From: Melastoma dodecandrum
Taxonomy: Eukaryota > Streptophyta > Magnoliopsida > Myrtales > Melastomataceae
DNA: 64,000 nt
Direction of reading: 5' to 3'
NCBI GenBank assembly: GCA_029817715.1
Contig: JARUPY010000210.1
Location: forward strand, 1-64,000
Made by a program: the position numbers and the translations under genes. Below are positions 1 to 10,286 of the stretch, in pieces (positions within the stretch are counted from its first letter, which is position 1; the number at the start of each line of letters is the position of its first letter). The notes beneath the pieces are model-generated. The model saw only the letters and a list, made by a program, of their open reading frames with translations. It did no database searches and was not told the origin of the DNA.

Positions 1-49
1 GCCGCGCAGGCCGCGGCTGCGGTAGAGATGCGCGGGCACCGTATTCTTT

Positions 50-145
50 TTTCTCATTTTTTCTTTTTTTTTTCTTTTTTTTTTTTTTTCTTTTTTTTTT
101 ATTTTTTTTTTTTTTTTTTTATTTCTTTTTTTTCATTTTTTTTTA
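50..145. repeat. Poly-T low-complexity run
   Basis: An almost uninterrupted run of T with scattered C and A, in a window that is otherwise strongly GC-rich. No gene or hairpin explains it, and nothing like it recurs in the window. It lies at the window's left edge, beside the most frame-broken stretch, which suggests an assembly or consensus artefact rather than a biological tract. A phase-variable or regulatory homopolymer cannot be excluded from sequence alone. Confidence 0.8.
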
Positions 146-1340
146 TGGTGTAGATGTCGCGCGGCAAGGTGTCGTGCGCCTTGCCGAGGAAGGCGAACGG
201 CGCGGCGAGCGCCGCCGCGACTGCGATTCAAGCAACTCGCCTCGTCAACCCCGCCCTAAATACTAATACTAAGGTACGAAGCGATCTGAGGATCGAAAAT
301 CGCTCCCTGACCCATTTCTCGTTCTCCAACATAACCCGACACAAGCACGAGCCGAGCACGAGAAGAGCGGAGCTGCGCCACTTAGGTTCGCACGAGCCGC
401 CGGAGAGGCTCAGCGGATAGGAATATCCGCCTTTGTGCAGGACTGAGAGGGTATCGATTCCCGGCTTCCGCGTAGCCTTGCGGATCAGCATTGTTCTTCA
501 TTAGAATATAGCGAATCCCTCCAACGAGACGCCTGCGTCTGAGGTAGACTTGTCATCCGCCCCACACATGCGTGAACCGTAAGCCCTCAGAACCCGGACA
601 CTACCAGCGCTTTACGAAAAGTTCAACTGACTTCTCGGGCAGCAGCATTAGTGACGAAAGCGCTCGAGGATTATCGCGAGCGACCTCGAAGTCCGTCGGC
701 ATTCCCGAACCCCTGTGGGCGTTCCGCGCATATTCCCAGGAAAAAGAAAATGCCCGCTCGAGAATATGACGCCTTCAGAGCCGCGAGGCGGGACAAGACA
801 GGCGAGCAATTGGACGGTGTGTATGGGTCTATGGAGCGATATCCTCTGATCTCATGACTAATCAGGCAATCAACGCTGTATCCGTGCCCAGCATACATGC
901 ACGTTACCTACACGATGGGAACGACGATCAAACGCCGATCGTCCGGCGCGACGTTCGAGTATTCCAGTCTTGACTGCGGTCGCCGGCTGTTTCCCGCGAG
1001 CGTCCCTCCGATGGCTTGGCATAGTCGGTGAGAACCATCCGGCCGAATTCGTGCGAGTACATCGCCTTAAGTCACCCGTCAACCCCCCCGACCGCGGCAT
1101 TACGGAAGTGCTGTCGAGACGAGCGGCGGCGCAACTGCGCCTGGGAGGCACCAGCACTAGCCGCTCGTGGGACAGCGCCGTCGTAGCGATAAGGCCGCCC
1201 GAGCGCTACACCATGGAAATTGAAGCCTGAGGCCGTGCCGGTGTGAATGCCTGTCGACGGTGGCGAGGCACCGCGCCGTGTCTTGAGCGGAGCGACGGCC
1301 CCCGCCATGCCAGAAGCCTCCAGCACGGCCAGCACCCGGC
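146..1340. other. Stretch with no recognisable gene
   Basis: Only short open frames are present, on both strands, and none resembles a known protein or carries a convincing ribosome-binding site. Base composition is more mixed than in the rest of the window. A degenerate tRNA-like segment lies near 399-471. The stretch could be decayed genomic DNA, a mobile-element edge or low-quality consensus. Confidence 0.5.
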
Positions 1341-2420
1341 ATCGACGGTCAGCCAGTAGCTGCCACCTTTCTCTTCCTTGCGCGTGAGAACAGCGCGTAG
1401 CCGAGCGCGCCGCCAAACGCGCCGCCGGCGAGCGGCCTCCGACGCCGAGCGGCCCGTATGTGCTCGCGAGCCGGCCCATCAGCCGCGACGCGACGCCGAC
1501 GATGGCCGGGAAACGCAGCAGGCGAGGCCCACTGCCTGCAGCGGCGTGTAGCCGCCGTTGATTGAGGGCACGTAGGGCAGCAGCAGGAACAGGCCGCCGA
1601 GCGCCGTGTAGATGAGGAAGGTTGACGAGCGACAAGGCCCGACGAAGGCGCGCGAGGCGAACATGAAGCCCCAGCGGCATCATCGCTTCGGCGCCGCGGA
1701 GCGCAGCTAGTCACGAAGAAGGAACAGACCGGGCGGCGACGGACGCTGCCGGCGAACATCGGCAGGGCCTCCGGCAGGCAGAGCCTAGGCGGCTGGACCA
1801 CAAAAGCGTGAGCGGCCAGGCGAAAAGGCCGAGCGCGAGCGTCGCGAGCACGGCGCCGGCCCAGTCGAGCGAGCCCCGCGGGTCGGCGAACTCACGGGCA
1901 CGCCGACTGCTGGGCTGATGAACGATTCGCGGTCGAAACGGCGAGCGGTCGGTCACGTTGATGAGGAAGATGCGCGCGCCAAACGGCGGCGAGCACGATC
2001 AGCCAGCCGCCGAGCGGCGGCCCGGCGGCGCTGGCGATCGACACCCGAAGGCGGCCCAGGTGCCGATCGCCTGCCCGCGCTTATTTTTATTCAGCCGGAT
2101 AGGCGTTGCCGGAGCAAGGCGAGGCTGTTCGGCATCAGCAGCGCCGCGCCGATGCCACTGGAGCGCCCGCATCGGCACGAGCACGGAAAAGCGCCCGGCG
2201 CCAGCGCGCAGCCGAATCGAGGCGAGAAGGAAGATCGCGTATGCCGACTGAACCGAGGAAAGCGACCGTCCAGGCCGAACTTGTCGCCGGCCGCCCCGCC
2301 GAACAGGATCAGCGCCGAGAGCGGCAGGGCGTAGCTGTTGATCTGTCCCACTGAAGGTCGGTCGTTGTGCCGGGCCGATCCCCTGCTCAGCGCCTCGGCA
2401 GGGCGGGGGCACGGTCAATT
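1340..2420 (-). pseudogene. Shattered DHA2-type MFS efflux transporter
   Basis: Pieces of one 14-helix-type MFS drug/proton antiporter can be followed on the minus strand, each in a different frame. Near 2340-2270 there is a helix followed by the loop GGAAGDKFG, which resembles MFS motif A. Near 2130-2090 comes IGAALLMPNSLALL, near 1880-1810 LDWAGAVLATLALGLFAWPL, near 1630-1540 the helix-rich YTALGGLFLLLPY with GGYTPLQAVG, and near 1420-1370 GGAFGGALGYALF. The order matches EmrB/QacA-like proteins. At least four frame changes separate the pieces, so no full-length product is possible as written. The N-terminal helices were not found with confidence. Because the residues are well preserved, sequencing indels are as likely as true decay. 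Confidence 0.6.
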
Positions 2421-2914
2421 CACATCACCGAATCTGTCCGAGGAAGGCCAGGCTCGAGGCCAGATGGATAGAGGTGGCGGAGCGTCCAGCCCGGGATTGG
2501 GGCAACCCCTGCGGACGCCCTTGTCGGCAATTGCCGGCTGATCGCAATGTCCGCATGTGTAAAGCGGCCCGTCTTCCCTCGCCTCGCACGCAGCCGCCGA
2601 CGCGGCAATGGCAGAGAGGATGGGCCGGGGCAGCCGCAAATGTCAAAAGAGGCATATGCCGTGACATGCGGGGCGGTCCCGGCTGGCCGCCCCGCGCGAA
2701 GCGGCGCCCCTCTATGTGTCCGCGCATCCTCATCTGCCCGGAGGCACCCTGATGACATCCGCCCGTGAATCGACATGCGCAAGCCCCCCCCCGGTGGCCT
2801 GAGCTTCCTGCATCCGTTCTTCGGCGGCCTGCGCCGGGCACTGCCGGAGTTCGTAGGTTCGTGCGCTGGGCTGAACCGGCGCGTCGGCAGCCGGGTACAA
2901 GGGGTGCTGGAGGT
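2421..2914. other. Stretch with no recognisable gene
   Basis: Overlapping open frames occur on both strands, as expected for GC-rich DNA, but no frame has a recognisable domain. It lies between the broken MFS pump on the minus strand and the broken amidohydrolase on the plus strand, so it may contain their promoters and 5' ends. Confidence 0.4.
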
Positions 2915-3645
2915 CATTTCACCCGCACGCCGGACGCCGCGAGCTTCGTCGCCGAGAAAGGGATGCCGCCGGCATCACGCACGGCGGTGATGTGTGGCCC
3001 GCTCGGTGCCGGCGGGCGTGCGCCGTCGAGAACGCGGCGCTTGCCGAGGTTGTCTGCGAAGACCGCACCGCAGCGGCTGATCGGCATTGCCTCGGTCGAC
3101 CCGATCGAGCTGGGGCCGGAGCGTGCGCTGGCCGAGGCGCGCCGCGCAATCGCGCAGCTCGGGCTTGCCGGCCTCAACCTCGACGCCGGCTTCTACACAG
3201 AGGGCATGACGGCCGACGACCGCGCGCCTCACGCCCTTCTACGAGCTGTGCCTCGAGCTCGGCGTGCCGGCCTTCGTGATGTCCGGCCCGACGACGCCAG
3301 ACCTCCGCCTCAACGACCCCCTTCGCCGTCGACCGCGTCGCCAAGCGCTTCCCCAAGCTGCCGATCGTCTGCTGCCACGGCTTCTACCCGCACGTGGCCG
3401 AGATGGTGACCGTGGCCCTGTCCGCAAACGAGAACGTCTTCGTCTCGCCCGACATGTACACGTTCGCGCCCCGGCGCCCACCTCTACGTCGAGGCGGCGA
3501 AGGGCTTCATGCGCGACCAGTTCCTGTTCGGCAGCTCGTTCCCGTTCCGCCCGATGAAGCAGGGGCTCGAGGATTTTGCCGCGCTGGGGCTGGACGACGA
3601 GGCGTTCGCGGCGGCGACGTACAAGAACGGCCACGCGGCTATTGA
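2915..3645 (+). pseudogene. Broken amidohydrolase (amidohydrolase_2 / TIM-barrel) gene
   Basis: Successive fragments in different plus frames line up with metal-dependent amidohydrolases of the amidohydrolase_2 family. They run VENAALAEVV (about 3028), RLIGIASVDPIELG (about 3078), GLAGLNLDAGFYTEGM (about 3160), GVPAFVMSGPTTPDLRLNDP (about 3260), KRFPKLPIVCCHGFYPHVAEM (about 3345), ENVFVSPDMY and finally DQFLFGSSFPFRP with ALGLDDEAFAAATYKNGHA near the end. The IVCCHG segment is the conserved histidine strand, and the GSSFPF segment corresponds to the C-terminal GSDxP region. At least three indels separate the pieces, and the N-terminal metal-binding strand is unclear. Substrate unknown. Confidence 0.65.
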
Positions 3646-3735
3646 AGCTGTAGCGCTCCTTCCCCCGCTCGCGGTAGAGCGGACATATTGTCGATACCAG
3701 TTCCGGCAATCAATGAACTACAGGATCGAATTTCG

Positions 3736-4210
3736 ATGATCCCGCTTTCATTCGCCTCTTCCTATGCCGAGCTAGACTGGCCCGATGTGCGGTGGGGGTA
3801 CGAACACAGGCTGCTGAGCTGGGAGGATGTCGTCGAGTATGCGAAGCTGCTGCCTCCGAGCGATGCTTCCGCATATGCTGCGAGGATCGCAGCAACAAAT
3901 AAAAACACGGCCCATTTTCTTGAATATGTTCTAGCAGAAATCGCTTATGAAGCTGAGACTACCTCCAAAAATAAGTGGAAGTATTTGTGCGTGGCTTGGA
4001 CGTACGTCAATCGCGAAAAAGTCGCGGAGCCTTCTGAAGTTATTGAACGGTATTTGCCGGCTTTGGCTATCCCGACGACCTAGCGCGCCATTGGTTCGTT
4101 GGATGCCGCCTACCGATGGCTACGATCCCTCGAAGCATTCAAGGGAAGAGAACTTAGATCGTTTGTTGAAGAAGTGGCGCGATTACGTTGATCAGGGCTT
4201 CATGGGCTAG
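3736..4210 (+). pseudogene. DUF2247-like (immunity-type) protein, frameshifted
   Basis: The first 115 or so residues read in one frame from an ATG near 3736 and contain LDWPDVRWGYEHRLLSWEDVVEYA, a pattern I associate with DUF2247, a family often classed with bacterial immunity or accessory genes. The C-terminal part continues in other frames: GYPDDLA near 4060-4080, then LVRWMPPTDGYDPSKHSREE to a stop at 4210. Two indels near 4050-4095 break the frame. It is a lone gene, with no toxin or secretion gene visible beside it. Base composition is lower in GC than its neighbours, which hints at transfer. The family assignment is from memory of the motif and moderately sure. Confidence 0.5.
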
Positions 4211-4291
4211 GAGGACGGCTACTCCTGCTGCCGGCCCGACCTAGACGCTGCCCGGCGATAAGCGCGACGGCATCTCGCGGGCATCACGCCC

Positions 4292-5608
4292 TCAGAGCTG
4301 TACCTCTTCCAGCTCGCGCCCCGCCGTCTCCGGCCCGATCGCGTAGCCGATGATGGTCAGCACCCAGAGTCCTGCCGTCGCCAGGAACGGCGCGACGGGG
4401 CCGAACTCGGCAAGGCCCCAGCCGACTAGGCCCGGCGCCAGGATCGACACGGCGCGTCCGCCGCCGACCATGATCCCGAAACCCGTGCCGGCGCAGCGAC
4501 GTGCGGGAAGAACTCGGACAGGTAGGTATCGCCGATCCCCCATAGCCAGCCGAGCATGCCGATCATCAGGCCGCCGAAGACGAGGAAGACGGGCAAGCTC
4601 GACGCCGTCGAGGCGAGCACGGTGAAGACGATCATCAGCACCGCGCCGAGGATGCCGGCCGGCCGGCGCCCGATGCGGTCCGACAGGGCCGTGCCGACGA
4701 ACGACAGCACGAACTGCGCGACGTAGAACCACATCGCGTAGTAGATCGAGTCCGCCAGCGTCACATGAAATCGTTTGATCATGAACGTCGTCAGGAAGAA
4801 CGTTATCCCCCAATAGCCGCAGGTGTTGGCGACGTAGAGCAGCCAGCCGATGGCGATGCGCTTGCGCGCGCCGGGGATCGCCCAGATGTTGGTGCGCGGG
4901 CGCTGCCCGCCGCGCAGCGCGACGAGGCGTTCCATCTCCGCCTGCGCCTCCCTGAAGCGCGGCGAATCCTGCACGGAATTGCGCAGCCAGAAGACCAGCG
5001 CCGCAGGGACCGCGGCGAACACGAAGGCCGGGCGCCAGCCGAAGCGCGGCACGATGAACAGCGCGGCGATCGCCGCGAGGATGTAGCCGAGCGCGTAGAG
5101 CGCGAACATCGTGCCGCCGGTGCCGAGCCCGCGATGGCGCGGCGGCCACATCTCCGCGGTGTAGGGCGCACCCACCGCCATAGCTCGCCGGCACCGCCGA
5201 CGCCGGGGAGGAAGCGCAGGCCGGTGATCGTCCACACGCTGCCGGCGAAACCGCCGAGCACGGTGGTCAGCCCATAGAGAAGGATCGAGAACTTCAGCGC
5301 GCTGCGGCGGCCCATCCTGTCGGCGAGATAGCCCGAACCAGATCGTGCCGATCGTGTAGCCGACAAGGAAGACCGAGCCGATCCAGCCGATCGTCTGCAC
5401 GTCGAGCTTGAGGTCGCTGGCGATCAGCGGGCTCAGCATGCCGAAGATGTTGACGGCGTAGGAGTCGAAGCCGTAGCCGAGCCCCGCGGCCAGCGCGACG
5501 AGCACGGCCTGCTTCATCGGGATCGGGTGCCCGGCCGCCGTCACCGTGACCTCGGCGCCGCCAGCCCGCCTGGGGCGCTCGTCTGCTCGATCGACATGCC
5601 GCTCATCT
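4292..5608 (-). CDS. MFS transporter, 12-helix type (frameshifted)
   Basis: A major facilitator permease of about 435 residues can be followed on the minus strand. It opens with KQAVLVALAAGLGYGFDSYA, the first helix with the acidic residue typical of sugar or aromatic-acid symporters. The first motif A is GYLADRMGRRSAL near 5330, then TGGTMFALYALGYI near 5120. The second motif A is LSDRIGRRPAG near 4680, and the C-terminus is GPETAGRELEEVQL. Breaks lie near 5560, 5345, 5185 and 4490, each restored by a change of frame. It is divergent from soxC, with about 110 bases between them, so a shared promoter region is likely. An organic-acid or sulfur-compound substrate would fit the context, but specificity cannot be read from the sequence. 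The start is uncertain. Confidence 0.7.
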
Positions 5609-5718
5609 CGCACGGTGCGTGGCGCCGCACATCCGAGAAAATAACTCTCGATTCCTTTCCCCGAAGAGGTGATCCGTCCTCGGCTTGGCGAATGGCGGCC
5701 GCCGGGCAATAAAGGGGC

Positions 5719-6984
5719 ATGACCGCGAGCGATACCTCACCCTCCGCAAAGCGCGACCTCCCGGACCTCCACCGTCGGCAGCTGATCGCCGGCGCCGCAG
5801 TCGCGCTGGCGGCGCCGACGCAGGCGCTCGCGCAGGACGCGCCGGCCGATCCGACGAAGGTCCCCGGCTTTCCCCGTGGGCGCCAACGACGGCTACGGCC
5901 ACCCCTCGCCGTTCGAGCATGCGCGCCGCGTGGCGATGGACAACCCGAGCCCGCTGACCTCCTGGACCTTCACGCCGCACGGCGACCTGCTCGGCAACGT
6001 GACGCCGTCCGGCCTGCACTACGAGCGCCACCACGCCGGCGTCCCGACGATCGACCCGGCGCGGCATGAGCTGTTCGTGCACGGCATGGTGACGAACCCC
6101 ATGCGGTTCAGCATGGCGGATCTCAAACGGTTTCCGCGCGTCACGCGCAAGATGTTCATCGAGTGCTCCGGCAACACGGGCAGCGAGTTCAAGAAGCCGA
6201 CCGCCAAGACCGTGCAGGCCTCGCACGGTCTGCTCAGCACGTCGGAATGGACCGGCGTGCTCTTCTCGACGATCGCCCGCGAGACCGGCATCACGGAAGG
6301 CGCGCGCTGGGTGCTCGCCGAAGGCTCCGATGCCGCCGTGATGACCCGCTCGATCCCGATCGAGAAGATGCTCGACGACGCGATCCTCGCCTACGGCCAG
6401 AACGGCGAGGCCATCCGTCCCGAGCAGGGCTATCCGCTCCGCCTCCTCCTGCCGGGCTACGAGGGCAACACGCACATCAAGTGGCTGCGCCGCATCGAGG
6501 TGTCGGACCGCCCCGTTCATGTCGCGCGAAGGAGGAAACGTCGAAATACACCGACCTCAACGCCGATGGCATCGCCGATCAGTTCCACTTCACCATGGCC
6601 GCGAAGTCGGTGATTACTTCGCCCTCCGGCGGCATGAGGATCGTCGATAGAGGCCCCTGCGACGTCCACCGGCCTCGCCTGGTCCGGTCGCGGGCCGCGT
6701 CGACAAGGTCGAGGTCTCGGTCGACGGTGGCGCGAAGCTGGCATCAAGCGGAGATCGAAGGCGAGCGCCTGCCGGTCTGCACGGTGCGCTTCGACTTCCC
6801 CTGGCGCTTCGAGGGCAAGGCGGCGCAGCTGATGAGCCGCTGCACCGACGAGACCGGCTACCGGCAGCCGACCCACGCCGAGCTCGTGGCGTTGCACGGC
6901 ACGAACTACTACTACCATTACAACGGCATCCATGGCTGGCAGGTGGCCGAGAACGGGGAGGTCGGCGTTGCGACTGCCGTCTAG
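5719..6984 (+). CDS. soxC: Sulfane/sulfite dehydrogenase molybdopterin subunit SoxC (frameshifted)
   Basis: Periplasmic molybdenum enzyme of the sulfite oxidase family, about 420 residues. The N-terminus has a Tat-like signal, LHRRQLIAGAAVALAAPTQA, ending in ALAQD. The Mo-pterin domain follows, with GNVTPSGLHYERHHAG, DLKRFPRVTRKMF and FIECSGNTGSEF; the Cys of ECSGN is the molybdenum ligand. Further on are LLLPGYEGNTHIKWLRRIEV and a C-terminal dimerisation domain ending in NYYYHYNGIHGWQV. Frame breaks lie at about 5873 (an extra C), 6513-6530 and 6655-6740. All conserved blocks are present, so sequencing error is plausible. Its end overlaps soxD, so the two are transcribed together. The pair would oxidise protein-bound sulfane sulfur, or sulfite, and pass electrons to the heme subunit. 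A SorA-type sulfite dehydrogenase is the alternative, but the ERHHAG region looks SoxC-like. Confidence 0.8.
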
Positions 6985-7531
6985 TTTGCTCTCCATCGTC
7001 CTGGGCCTGGTCCTCGCGGCACCGGCGCTCGCCGCGTCGGTGCCCGCCGGCCCGTCGCTCGGGCTCGGCACGAAGGCGACGCCGCAGGAGCTGTCGCGCT
7101 TCTTCGCGATCGCGCCTGACGGCGCCGGCCTGCCCGACGGCCGCGGCACCGTCGCGATGGGCCGGCAGGTCTATGCGGCGAAATGCATGATGTGCCACGG
7201 CGACAAGCTGCAGGGCGTCAAGTCGACCGGCGGCCTGGCGCTGATCGGCGGCCGCGGCACGCTCGCCAGCGCCAAGCCGCTGAAGACGACCGAGAGCTAC
7301 TGGCCCTACGCGACGACGATGTTCGACTACATCAAGCGCGCGATGCCGTTCAACGCGCCCGGCTCGCTGACGAACGACGAGGTCTACGCTCTGGTCGCCT
7401 ACATCCTCGCCGAGGGCCACGTCGTCGGCGAGGACGCGACGATGGACAAGGTCTCGCTGCCCAAGGTGGCGATGCCGAACCGCGACGGCTTCCGGCCCTA
7501 CCCCGGCCCGGACCAGAACGTCTTTCGCTAG
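6968..7531 (+). CDS. soxD: SoxD-like c-type cytochrome subunit
   Basis: Secreted monoheme cytochrome c of about 187 residues, the electron-accepting partner of the upstream Mo subunit. From a TTG at 6968 the protein begins with a hydrophobic signal peptide, LLSIVLGLVLAAPALAAS. The mature part has GRQVYAAKCMMCHGDKLQG, a single CxxCH heme site, then YWPYATTMFDYIKRAMPF and DEVYALVAYIL, a pattern typical of SoxD/SorB-like proteins next to soxC. The axial Met is probably in AMPF. Diheme SoxD proteins are about twice as long, so this is the short single-heme type. The start overlaps soxC's last codons; an ATG at 6932 is also in frame but would add a poor leader. Confidence 0.82.
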   Translation: MRLPSSLLSIVLGLVLAAPALAASVPAGPSLGLGTKATPQELSRFFAIAPDGAGLPDGRGTVAMGRQVYAAKCMMCHGDKLQGVKSTGGLALIGGRGTLASAKPLKTTESYWPYATTMFDYIKRAMPFNAPGSLTNDEVYALVAYILAEGHVVGEDATMDKVSLPKVAMPNRDGFRPYPGPDQNVFR

Positions 7532-7760
7532 GCGTCGGCGGCTGTCGGGTCCCGCTGCGGTGACGTGGACGCTCGATCGTCCGCGGACGCCGCGCGAGGC
7601 GGCGGCTTCCCGGCGCCTGCAAGAGGAAATCCATCTCGCAAGGCGAGCCACCATAGGTTTCGGGCGCTGTCTTGCGGCGATGATCGGAATTCAATTCGTT
7701 TGAATTCCTGTTCGCGAAATGGTGACGTCAGTCTTCGCGTCGTCTCGAGACTTCTCCATT

Positions 7761-8545
7761 ATGCCGTTCCATTTGAACTGGGCCTATTCGGCATCTGGCC
7801 TTCTCGTCGGCGTCCTCGTCGGACTCACCGGTGTCGGCGGTGGTTCGCTGATGACGCCGCTGCTCGTTCTGCTCTTCGGCATCAATCCCGCGACGGCCGT
7901 CGGCACGGATCTCCTGTTCGCGTGCCTGACCAAGACCACCGGGGTCGCCGTGCACGGCTTCCACGGCACGGTGGACTGGAAGATCGTCGGGCGGCTGGCG
8001 GCCGGCAGCGTGCCGGCGACGGCGATAACGATCCTCGTTCCTCGCCTATCTCGGCCGCAACGGCCATCACGGCCACGACGCGATCTCCACCGTGCTCGGC
8101 GTCGCGCTCGTGCTCACCGCGATCGCGCTGGTGTTTCCGCCGCTCGATCCTCGGCCGGCTCGCGCCCTATGCCGAGACGCTCGACGACCGGCAGCGGCTC
8201 GGCCTGACCGTGGCGCTCGGCGTCTTCCTCGGCATCTTCGTGTCGATCTCGTCGGTCGGTGCCGGCGCCATCGGCGTCACCGCCCTGCTGCTTCTCTACC
8301 CGAACCTACCGACCGTGCGCATCGTCGGGTCTGACATCGGCCATGCCGTGCCGCTGACGCTTGTCGCGGGCCTCGGCCACTGGTTCATCGGTTCGGTCGA
8401 CGTCACGATTCTCAGCTCGCTGCTCGTCGGCTCCATCCCGGGGATCGTGGTGTCGAGCTATTTCGCGAGCCGGGTGCCGGAGCGCGTGCTGCGGCCGGTG
8501 CTTGCCGGCACGCTGGCTGTCGTCGGGCTCAGGCTGGCGATCTAG
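7761..8545 (+). CDS. TSUP (TauE/SafE) family sulfite/anion permease (frameshifted)
   Basis: Integral membrane protein with the two-fold repeat of the TSUP family. The first half opens with GLLVGVLVGLTGVGGGSLM and has NPATAVGTDLLFACLTKTTG, the family's signature GxGGGxL and the GTD loop. The second half has FLGIFVSISSVGAGAIGVTA, VGSDIGHAVPLTLVAGLGH and a final hydrophobic helix ending in LRLAI. The frame breaks near 8040 and again near 8145. The ATG at 7761 begins just ahead of the first helix. Its position downstream of soxCD suggests export of sulfite or a related anion made in sulfur metabolism. That role is known for family members and inferred here. Confidence 0.75.
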
Positions 8546-8818
8546 AGCTCGCGGCTCATGCAGTAGGCGACCGCGCCGCGCAAACGCCACGCCCTTCAGG
8601 TGGCGGTGCCGGGCACTTTGGCGGCACTGCTCCCAGTAAGCGAAGGCCGGGTGTTCCTGCGCGACGCACTGGCTGACCGACGCGTCGAGCGCCCGGCCCG
8701 ACAGACTCTGCTCCTGCGCGACAATCCGGCAGGTTGTCTCGGCCTGCTCGGCGCTCGCCTCGTCGGCGGCCGAAAGCGGCGCGGCGGCGGCCGCCGTGGC
8801 CCAAGCCAGCAAGCACAT
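8542..8818 (-). CDS. Small secreted hypothetical protein (frameshifted near C-terminus)
   Basis: Minus-strand gene for a protein of about 90 residues with an N-terminal signal peptide (CLLAWATAAAAAPLSAADEA). A short helical mature part follows, with two conserved-looking cysteines in TTCRIVAQEQ and VSQCVAQEHP, then FAYWEQCRQ. The natural end appears to be AYCMSREL, reached by a one-base frame change near 8575. The stop overlaps the convergent TSUP permease stop. I do not recognise the family. The start may lie a few codons upstream of the ATG at 8818. Confidence 0.45.
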
Positions 8819-8852
8819 CCTAAAGCCAAGCCGCTCCGCGTCGCGGTCGGGC

Positions 8853-10166
8853 TCACTCCGCCGCGCTTTTCGCCGCGCCGGCGCCGAAGCGCTGCTCGAT
8901 GTACTGCTCGACGAGCGCCTTGAACTCCTCGGCGATCTTCTCGCCGCGCAGCGTCGGGCCCTTCTTGCCGTCGATGAAGACGGGGGCGGCCGGCGTCTCG
9001 CCGGTGCCCGGCAGCGAGATGCCGATGTCGGCATGCTTCGACTCGCCGGGGCCGTTGACGATGCAGCCCATCACCGCGACGTTCAGCATCTCGACGCCGG
9101 GGTAGCGCGTCTTCCACTCCGGCATCGAGCGGACGATGTCGTCCTGGATGTCGCGCGCCAGCTCCTGGAACACGGTCGACGTGGTGCGCCCGCAGCCGGG
9201 GCAGGCGGCGACCTGCGGCACGAAGGTGCGGAAGCCCATGGTCTGCAGGATCTCCTGCGCGACCTTGACCTCGAGCGTGCGATCGCCGCCGGGCTCGGGC
9301 GTCAGCGAGACGCGGATCGTGTCGCCGATGCCCTGCTGCAGCAGGATGCCCAGCGCCGCCGAGGACGCGACGATGCCCTTCGAGCCCATGCCGGCCTCGG
9401 TGAGGCCGAGGTGCAGCGCGTAGTCCGAGCGCGCCGCCAGCATCTTGTAGACCGAGATCAGCTGCTGCACCGCCGAGACCTTGGCGGAGAGGATGATGCG
9501 GTCCTTGGCGAGCCCGATCTCCTCGGCGCGCTGGGCCGAGAGCAGCGCCGACTGCAGCATGGCCTCGCGCGGCACCGCGCCCATGTCCTTCGGCGTCTCG
9601 AGCTTGGCGTTCTCGTCCATCAGGTGCGTCAGCAGCTCCTGGTCGAGCGAGCCCCAGTTGGCGCCGATGCGCACCGTCTTGCCGTACTGGATCGCCTTCT
9701 CGACGATCGTCGCGAACTGCGTGTCGCGCTTGGCCTTGAAGCCGACGTTGCCGGGGTTGATGCGGTACTTGTCGAGCGCCTCGGCGCAGGCCGGGTGGTC
9801 GGTCAGCAGCTTGTGGCCGATGTAGTGGAAGTCGCCGATCAGCGGGACGTGGCAGCCGATGCGGGCGAGCCGCTCCTTGATCTTCGGCACCGCCGCCGCC
9901 GCCTCGTCGCGGTCGACGGTGATGCGCACCATCTCCGAGCCGGCACGGGCGAGGTTCGCCACCTGCCGCACCGTCGCATCGACGTCCGCGGTGTCGGTGT
10001 TGGTCATCGACTGGACGACGATCGGATGGCCGCCGCCGACGGTGACCGCGCCCTCGCCCTGGCCGACGGTGACCCCGACCGAGCGGTGGCGCACCGCCGG
10101 GCCGGCGATGTCCTGTTCGGTCGGATCGTTCGGCATTGGCATCTCGTCGAGAGCGGAGGTGGTCAT
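8853..10166 (-). CDS. ispG: 4-hydroxy-3-methylbut-2-en-1-yl diphosphate synthase (IspG/GcpE)
   Basis: Iron-sulfur enzyme of the MEP isoprenoid pathway, converting MEcPP to HMBPP in the cytoplasm. It has 437 residues, a usual length for the alphaproteobacterial form. An N-terminal TIM-barrel domain includes [16 protein letters not shown] and IGDFHYIGH. The C-terminal [4Fe-4S] domain has [17 protein letters not shown], giving two cysteines, and the third in [10 protein letters not shown]. Both motifs are intact. The ATG at 10166 opens with [11 protein letters not shown]. An upstream ATG in frame would add 14 residues without family support. It is a single gene, with the LysR regulator upstream on the same strand about 120 bases away. 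Confidence 0.96.
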   Translation of the reverse strand: MTTSALDEMPMPNDPTEQDIAGPAVRHRSVGVTVGQGEGAVTVGGGHPIVVQSMTNTDTADVDATVRQVANLARAGSEMVRITVDRDEAAAAVPKIKERLARIGCHVPLIGDFHYIGHKLLTDHPACAEALDKYRINPGNVGFKAKRDTQFATIVEKAIQYGKTVRIGANWGSLDQELLTHLMDENAKLETPKDMGAVPREAMLQSALLSAQRAEEIGLAKDRIILSAKVSAVQQLISVYKMLAARSDYALHLGLTEAGMGSKGIVASSAALGILLQQGIGDTIRVSLTPEPGGDRTLEVKVAQEILQTMGFRTFVPQVAACPGCGRTTSTVFQELARDIQDDIVRSMPEWKTRYPGVEMLNVAVMGCIVNGPGESKHADIGISLPGTGETPAAPVFIDGKKGPTLRGEKIAEEFKALVEQYIEQRFGAGAAKSAAE

Positions 10167-10286
10167 CTTGTCCGTCTTCCGTGGCGCCGGAGGGTGGCGC
10201 GCTCGCATGCAATATGGTGTGGCCGCAGGGCAGCCGTTGTGCCTCCAGATACCCCAAAGCGCCCGGAGACGGAAGCCGAGCCCAAG

